In this document: positions 60,279 through 64,000 of the stretch, in pieces
Numbering within the stretch: the first letter of the stretch is position 1
Layout of the letters: each line of letters opens with the position of its first letter
Source: Frondihabitans sp. PAMC 28766
GTDB taxonomy: Bacteria; Actinomycetota; Actinomycetes; Actinomycetales; Microbacteriaceae
Direction: 5' to 3'
DNA: 64,000 bases
Assembly: GCF_001577365.1 (NCBI RefSeq)
Contig: NZ_CP014513.1
Location: 3,100,001-3,164,000 of the forward strand
Translations under genes and position numbers: made by a program
Notes under the pieces: model-generated
The model's input: the letters and a program-made list of their open reading frames with translations, nothing else
Told to the model about the DNA's origin: nothing
Database searches by the model: none

Positions 60279-61430
60279 ATGGATCTCTTCGCCCAGGAGC
60301 GCGATCGTCTCCTGCGGACGACGACGCGCTTTCTCGGAATCGCGTGCACCGTCGTGTCTCTGGTGTCGATCGGCTACCCCGGTGTGACCGACCTGCCTCG
60401 GCAGGCCGCTATCACGCTTTTCGGCCTGGTGATGATCGTCTTCTTCATCCTGATCGGCCGAAGTGGAAACATGCTGTGGGTCGTCTTAGGGCTTGCTTCG
60501 GGTCTGATCGCGGGAGGCATCGCGCTCCTGCCCGGGCACGTCGACGGCCCTCTCGCGACTGCGGTCATTCCGCTCGTCGGCGGTGCCGTCGCATCCTTCG
60601 CCCTGCTGCTCTCTGCGAGCAAGAAGCGCGTCGTGCTGGCCGCCGTCGCCGCGGTCATCGTCGTCGCGATGGTGATCGTCGGGATGCACTCGGTGCTGAC
60701 CGTGCAGGTGGCTGCCGTCCTGCTCGGTTGGGTGCTCTGCTTCGTCGCCGGCTTCTGGATCGGCAACAGCGTGCCGCGTGCCGCTCGCCGCATCTACTCG
60801 ATCGGCAACGCCCACCGTGCCGAGCGGCAGGCCTCCGAGACCGAAGCGCAGCGTCGCCAGGGTGCGCGCCTCCTGCACGACACCGTGCTCGCCACGCTCA
60901 CCCTCCTCGCGCACTCCGGCTTCGGCGTCACGCCGGAGGCACTGCAGGCGCAGGCGGCAGAAGACGCGCGACTGCTCCGACACCTCCGCCTCGGCTCGAC
61001 GCCGCAGCCGCAGGAGTCGGGCGAGTACAACCTCGAGACCGCCGAAGAGAGCCCTCTCGGCCAGACCCTCGAGTCGGTCAAGCAGCGCTTCGGGCGTATG
61101 GGGCTCGAGGTCAGCTGGCACGGCACCGGCCAGGTGCTGCTGCCCACCAACGTGCTCGACGCCTTCCTGCTCGCCCTCGCCGAATGCCTCGAGAACGTGC
61201 GCCGACACGCCGGCGTCACCGAGGCGCACGTCACGATCATCCACGACGAGACGATGGTGCGCGCGATGGTCACCGACGCCGGCGTCGGATTCGAACTGAA
61301 CGGCATCTCCGAAGAGCGACTCGGCTTCAAGGAGAGCGTGGTCGAACGCCTCCGCGACGTCGGCGGCGGCGCCCGTCTCTTCTCCGCGCCGGGAGCCGGC
61401 ACCACCGTCGTCCTGGAGGCACCGCGATGA
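60279..61430 (+). CDS. Membrane sensor histidine kinase (NarL-type partner)
   Basis: 383-aa kinase. Five to six membrane helices (about 17-170) form the sensor. The dimerisation segment has RQGARLLHDTVLATLTLLAH (phospho-acceptor His in LLHDTVLA). The ATP-binding domain shows the N-box LAECLENVRRHAGVTEAHV and the G-rich DAGVGFELN and PGAGTTVVLE. The ATG at 60279 follows AGGA. Start overlaps nothing upstream; ATGA overlap with the next gene. Confidence 0.87.
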   Translation: MDLFAQERDRLLRTTTRFLGIACTVVSLVSIGYPGVTDLPRQAAITLFGLVMIVFFILIGRSGNMLWVVLGLASGLIAGGIALLPGHVDGPLATAVIPLVGGAVASFALLLSASKKRVVLAAVAAVIVVAMVIVGMHSVLTVQVAAVLLGWVLCFVAGFWIGNSVPRAARRIYSIGNAHRAERQASETEAQRRQGARLLHDTVLATLTLLAHSGFGVTPEALQAQAAEDARLLRHLRLGSTPQPQESGEYNLETAEESPLGQTLESVKQRFGRMGLEVSWHGTGQVLLPTNVLDAFLLALAECLENVRRHAGVTEAHVTIIHDETMVRAMVTDAGVGFELNGISEERLGFKESVVERLRDVGGGARLFSAPGAGTTVVLEAPR

Positions 61431-62683
61431 GCATCGACGAGAACACCCTCGGAGTGCCCCGCCACCGTCGGGCCGCCCGCGGCCTGCCGACGTCGTCGAC
61501 CGGAGCCCGCTCACTGCGCCAGGCCCAGCAGGCCGGCGCCACGCTCGGCACGGGCTACCTCGGCATGGGCGCGGCCGCCGTGACCGCCCTCCAGGCCATC
61601 TACGGCCTCATCTTCTTCCTCGTGCACCTGTCGGCGTATCCCGTCGCAGCGCCCGCGATCGTCGCCTGGCTGATCTACCTCGCTGTCTTCATCGGTGTCG
61701 TCACACTCGTGGCGATCCAGGGCGAGCGATTGACCGGCACGGTGATGATCGTCGTCTGCGCGGCCCTCGCCGTGGTCGTCGTGCTCGACTTCGTCGCTAT
61801 CTGGCCGCTGCACAACGTCGGCGCCTACGCGACGGCGTCCATCTCGGTCGGGTTCGGGCTTTTACCCCTCATCACGCTTCGGCCGGCCCGCGAGCTCGTG
61901 ATCGCCACCAGCGTGCTCTTCGTCATGTTCGTGGTCGCCGTGATCCTGACCACTCCGATCACTCCGAAGACGTTCCCCCAGCAGGTGTCGATGATCGGCC
62001 TCGCGATCCTGCCCGCCACGATCGCCATCTTCGCCGTGCAGGGCTTCCGGCGCATGATCCAGATCGAGCTCGACCGCGTGCTGGTGCAGAGCAACGTGTC
62101 GCAGCCCCGCTTCGCCGTCGGCATGCTCGCCAGCGACGAGCTGGCGCGCCTCGACCTCGCCGCCGAGAAACTGCTCGACGGCGTCGCCACCGGAGACGTG
62201 CCGCTGCCTCTCGAGCCGCAGGTCGCTTCCACCGCCGCCTCGCTCGCGACCGAGCTGCGTCTGCACCTCATCGAAGGCCGTCGCGAGACCTGGCTGTACC
62301 ACGCCGTCACCGAGTCCGAATATCTCGGCCGTGCGGTCAAGCTCGCCGACCCGTCGTCGCTCGCCGGCCTGCTCACGCCCGAACAGCGCGACGGCCTCCT
62401 GCAGGCGGTCTGGCTGCTGCTCGGGGATCGTCGCACGCGCGCCGCCGGCGTCAGCGTCACCCTCACGCTCGGCCCCGTCGTGCAGTCGAACTCGATCGCC
62501 TCGATGGCCGGGCGCACCGTCGAGGTGCCGATCGACGTCACGACGACTGGCATCCGCCGCAACCGCGTCACCCCCGCGACGTGGAGCGCGCTGCAGCGCG
62601 TCGGCGACTATTCGACGTCGTCCCAAGACGGAAGTCTGCGGCTCGCCATCCGGTGTTCCGTCGAAAACCCCGCAGACTCCTAA
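61427..62683 (+). CDS. Membrane protein coupled to the histidine kinase
   Basis: 418-aa protein with about six membrane helices (residues 40-215), then a helical cytoplasmic region (LARLDLAAEKLLDGVATGDV, LHLIEGRRETWLYHAVTESE) that resembles a degenerate kinase. I see no phospho-acceptor His motif and no N or G boxes. Possibly an accessory sensor that pairs with the kinase encoded just before it. Lies between kinase and regulator, so it belongs to the signalling operon. Confidence 0.7.
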   Translation: MSIDENTLGVPRHRRAARGLPTSSTGARSLRQAQQAGATLGTGYLGMGAAAVTALQAIYGLIFFLVHLSAYPVAAPAIVAWLIYLAVFIGVVTLVAIQGERLTGTVMIVVCAALAVVVVLDFVAIWPLHNVGAYATASISVGFGLLPLITLRPARELVIATSVLFVMFVVAVILTTPITPKTFPQQVSMIGLAILPATIAIFAVQGFRRMIQIELDRVLVQSNVSQPRFAVGMLASDELARLDLAAEKLLDGVATGDVPLPLEPQVASTAASLATELRLHLIEGRRETWLYHAVTESEYLGRAVKLADPSSLAGLLTPEQRDGLLQAVWLLLGDRRTRAAGVSVTLTLGPVVQSNSIASMAGRTVEVPIDVTTTGIRRNRVTPATWSALQRVGDYSTSSQDGSLRLAIRCSVENPADS

Positions 62684-62735
62684 GATTCGGTCAACACTGT
62701 GCACCACCCAGCCCTCAGTGAAAGAGAGAACACCC

Positions 62736-63413
62736 GTGCCTGATTCCGAAGGCCGTATCCGCCTCGCCCTCGTCGACGACCACAAGATGCTCCTCGGTGC
62801 TCTCAGCGAGTGGATCCGCGGCGCCGCCAGCGACATCTCGATGGTCTGCGCGGTCGCCTCGTGGCCCGAGCTGCTGACGCACCCCGAGTTCCCCGTCGAC
62901 GTCGTGCTGCTCGACCTCGACCTCAAAGACAACCTGCCGATCTCGCTCAAGATCTCGACGCTGAAGACCGCGGGCGTGAAGACGGTGCTGATGAGCACCT
63001 ACTCCGAGCCCAACGTCGTGCGCGAGGCCCTGGCGGCCGGCGCCCTCGGCTACCTCGTCAAGAGCGAGGACGCCGAGATGATCGTCGAGGCGATCCGCAC
63101 CGCCTCCAACGGAGAGTCGTACATCTCGGCCGAGCTCGACCTGGCCCTCAATGCCGCCGAGGTCGGCGGCGTGCCGAAGCTCTCCGCCCAGGAGCGCCGC
63201 GTCATGGCGCTCTACGGCGGCGGTGAGCCTGTCAAGGCCGTCGCCTACCAGCTCGGCATCTCCGAAGAGACCGCGAAGAGCTATCTCAAGCGCATCCGCG
63301 AGAAGTACCGCGTCGCGGGCTTCGACGTGGGCACCAAGGTGGCCCTGCGGAAGCGCGCCATCCAGGACGGCATCCTGCTGCAGACGGACGACGCCGCGCC
63401 CTCCGGCTTCTAG
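62736..63413 (+). CDS. LuxR/NarL-family response regulator
   Basis: 225-aa regulator. The receiver domain has LALVDDHKMLLGALSEWI (acidic pocket), VDVVLLDLDLKD (phospho-acceptor Asp), LMSTYS and YLVKSE (conserved Lys). The C-terminal HTH includes LSAQERRVMALYGGGEPVKA then VAYQLGISEETAKSYLKRIR. GTG 62736 follows AGAGAGAA. Partner of the preceding kinase; target genes unknown. Confidence 0.92.
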   Translation: MPDSEGRIRLALVDDHKMLLGALSEWIRGAASDISMVCAVASWPELLTHPEFPVDVVLLDLDLKDNLPISLKISTLKTAGVKTVLMSTYSEPNVVREALAAGALGYLVKSEDAEMIVEAIRTASNGESYISAELDLALNAAEVGGVPKLSAQERRVMALYGGGEPVKAVAYQLGISEETAKSYLKRIREKYRVAGFDVGTKVALRKRAIQDGILLQTDDAAPSGF

Positions 63414-63441
63414 CCGGCCCTCGACAACCGTACGTCACTGT

Positions 63442-63507
63442 CAGCCTTACCTTTTCGGCACGTCCTGATCGTCCAGACGGTCAGGATCAGCCGAAAAGGT
63501 AAGGCTG
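63442..63507. terminator. Long perfect hairpin between convergent genes
   Basis: An 18-bp perfect inverted repeat, CAGCCTTACCTTTTCGGC (63442-63459) and its complement (63490-63507), encloses a second stem TCCTGA/TCAGGA (63463-63468, 63481-63486). Situated between the regulator (+) and MFS (-) genes: bidirectional terminator. The arm contains AGGTAAGGCT, similar to an IdeR half-site, but it is not followed by a gene start. Confidence 0.8.
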
Positions 63508-63523
63508 TGGCGGTTTCACCCGC

Positions 63524-64000
63524 TCAGAGGCCGCCGATGGGAACAGGCTGCGTCGTGGGCGACGGGCCGGAGATGCCGTCGCGCTGGTGTGACCGCTTCT
63601 GGAGCGAGAAGCTGACGACGGTCAGGGCGACGCCCAGGATCGCGAGGCCGAAGCCCACCCAGGCCGGCGCGCCGACCCCGAGACCCGCAGCGATCACGAC
63701 GCCGCCGAGGTAGGCGCCGAGGCTGTTGCCGATGTCGAACGCCGAGTGGTTGAGCGCGGCGCCGATCACCTGAGCGTCGCCGGCGACCACCATCAGCCGG
63801 GTCTGGATGGCAGGGCTGATGACCGACCCAGCGCAGCCGAGCAGGAAAGCGAACACGAAGATGCCTGGCAGCGTGTGAGCCGTGAGGGCGTAGCCGGCCA
63901 GGGCGATCAGGAGCCCCGCGAAGCCCGCGAACATGGTGCGGGCGATGTTGCGGTCAGCGCCCCAGCCACCGAGGAGGTTGCCGATCGTCATCCCGATGCC
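63524..64000 (-). CDS. MFS transporter (DHA1 type), C-terminal part, cut by the window edge
   Basis: About 158 residues of a major facilitator transporter, with helices AGLLIALAGYALTAHTLPGI, FVFAFLLGCAGSVISPAIQT and FGLAILGVALTVVSFSL. NLLGGWGADRN is the conserved loop between helices, and NHSAFDIGNSLGAYLGGVVI is typical of AraJ-like sugar or drug efflux carriers. The 5' part lies beyond 64000. Confidence 0.82.
   Translation of the reverse strand, partial: GIGMTIGNLLGGWGADRNIARTMFAGFAGLLIALAGYALTAHTLPGIFVFAFLLGCAGSVISPAIQTRLMVVAGDAQVIGAALNHSAFDIGNSLGAYLGGVVIAAGLGVGAPAWVGFGLAILGVALTVVSFSLQKRSHQRDGISGPSPTTQPVPIGGL

Noticed and set aside
63442..63507. IdeR box
   Set aside because: AGGTAAGGCT is present but as arms of an 18-bp hairpin between two gene ends, with no start codon downstream; a terminator explains it better.

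Overview
The window is very GC-rich DNA from an actinobacterium, most likely a member of the Microbacteriaceae. Supporting signs are GTG/TTG starts, ATGA/GTGA operon overlaps, IdeR/DtxR-type and GAAC-N4-GTTC LexA-type boxes, Tat lipoproteins and WXG100 proteins. The family is inferred from gene content; no rRNA or tRNA was seen.

Layout. 0-7.6 kb: a TPM-domain protein and PspA (envelope stress), an arginase-fold hydrolase, a crotonase, CsbD, a flavin disulfide oxidoreductase and an SDR. 7.7-12.8 kb: a siderophore uptake operon (siderophore-interacting reductase, FecB-, FecC-, FecD- and FecE-like) behind an IdeR box. 12.8-18.2 kb: MOSC, SnoaL-like, aminoglycoside-phosphotransferase-like (with a 30-bp minisatellite), SGNH hydrolase and DMT transporter. 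18.2-24 kb: a second IdeR box between a SIP C-domain protein and an Opp/Nik-type importer. 24-28.6 kb: an amidase, a secreted low-complexity protein and a seven-repeat chaplin-like protein ending in a class E sortase signal (LAYTG). 28.6-36.4 kb: a type VII secretion effector island. 36.5-41.8 kb: SMR pump, then a five-gene operon (AlkB, phosphoribosyltransferase, S51 peptidase, Ung, GNAT) behind a LexA box, then a Tat-exported flavin oxidase. 41.8-52.5 kb: envelope, hypothetical and regulatory genes, including a graveyard of decayed genes at 45.2-47.35 kb. 52.5-57.3 kb: a LacI-controlled sugar ABC importer plus a Gfo/Idh/MocA dehydrogenase. 57.3-60.2 kb: metY-metX behind a structured leader. 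60.3-63.4 kb: a two-component system. The end holds the 3' part of an MFS transporter.

The most notable locus is 28.6-36.4 kb. Two small WXG100-like helical proteins precede a 522-aa WXG-like effector. Behind it are five tandem paralogues (about 291 aa, two membrane segments) of a family I do not recognise, probably immunity proteins. Two gaps in this array hold decayed copies of the effector's own 3' end. The array therefore seems to have grown by repeated gain of effector-tail plus immunity modules. A 70-bp direct repeat with a palindromic core lies at both edges. The order resembles Lap1-Lap2-LXG-immunity loci of Firmicutes and the TspA/TsaI arrays of Staphylococcus. No secretion-machine genes are in the window.

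Caution: eight genes together carry nine single-base losses, always one G or C from a short G/C run. This pattern looks more like consensus sequence error than biology. In contrast, the in-frame stops at 31916, 45898 and 46980 are substitutions and look like real decay.
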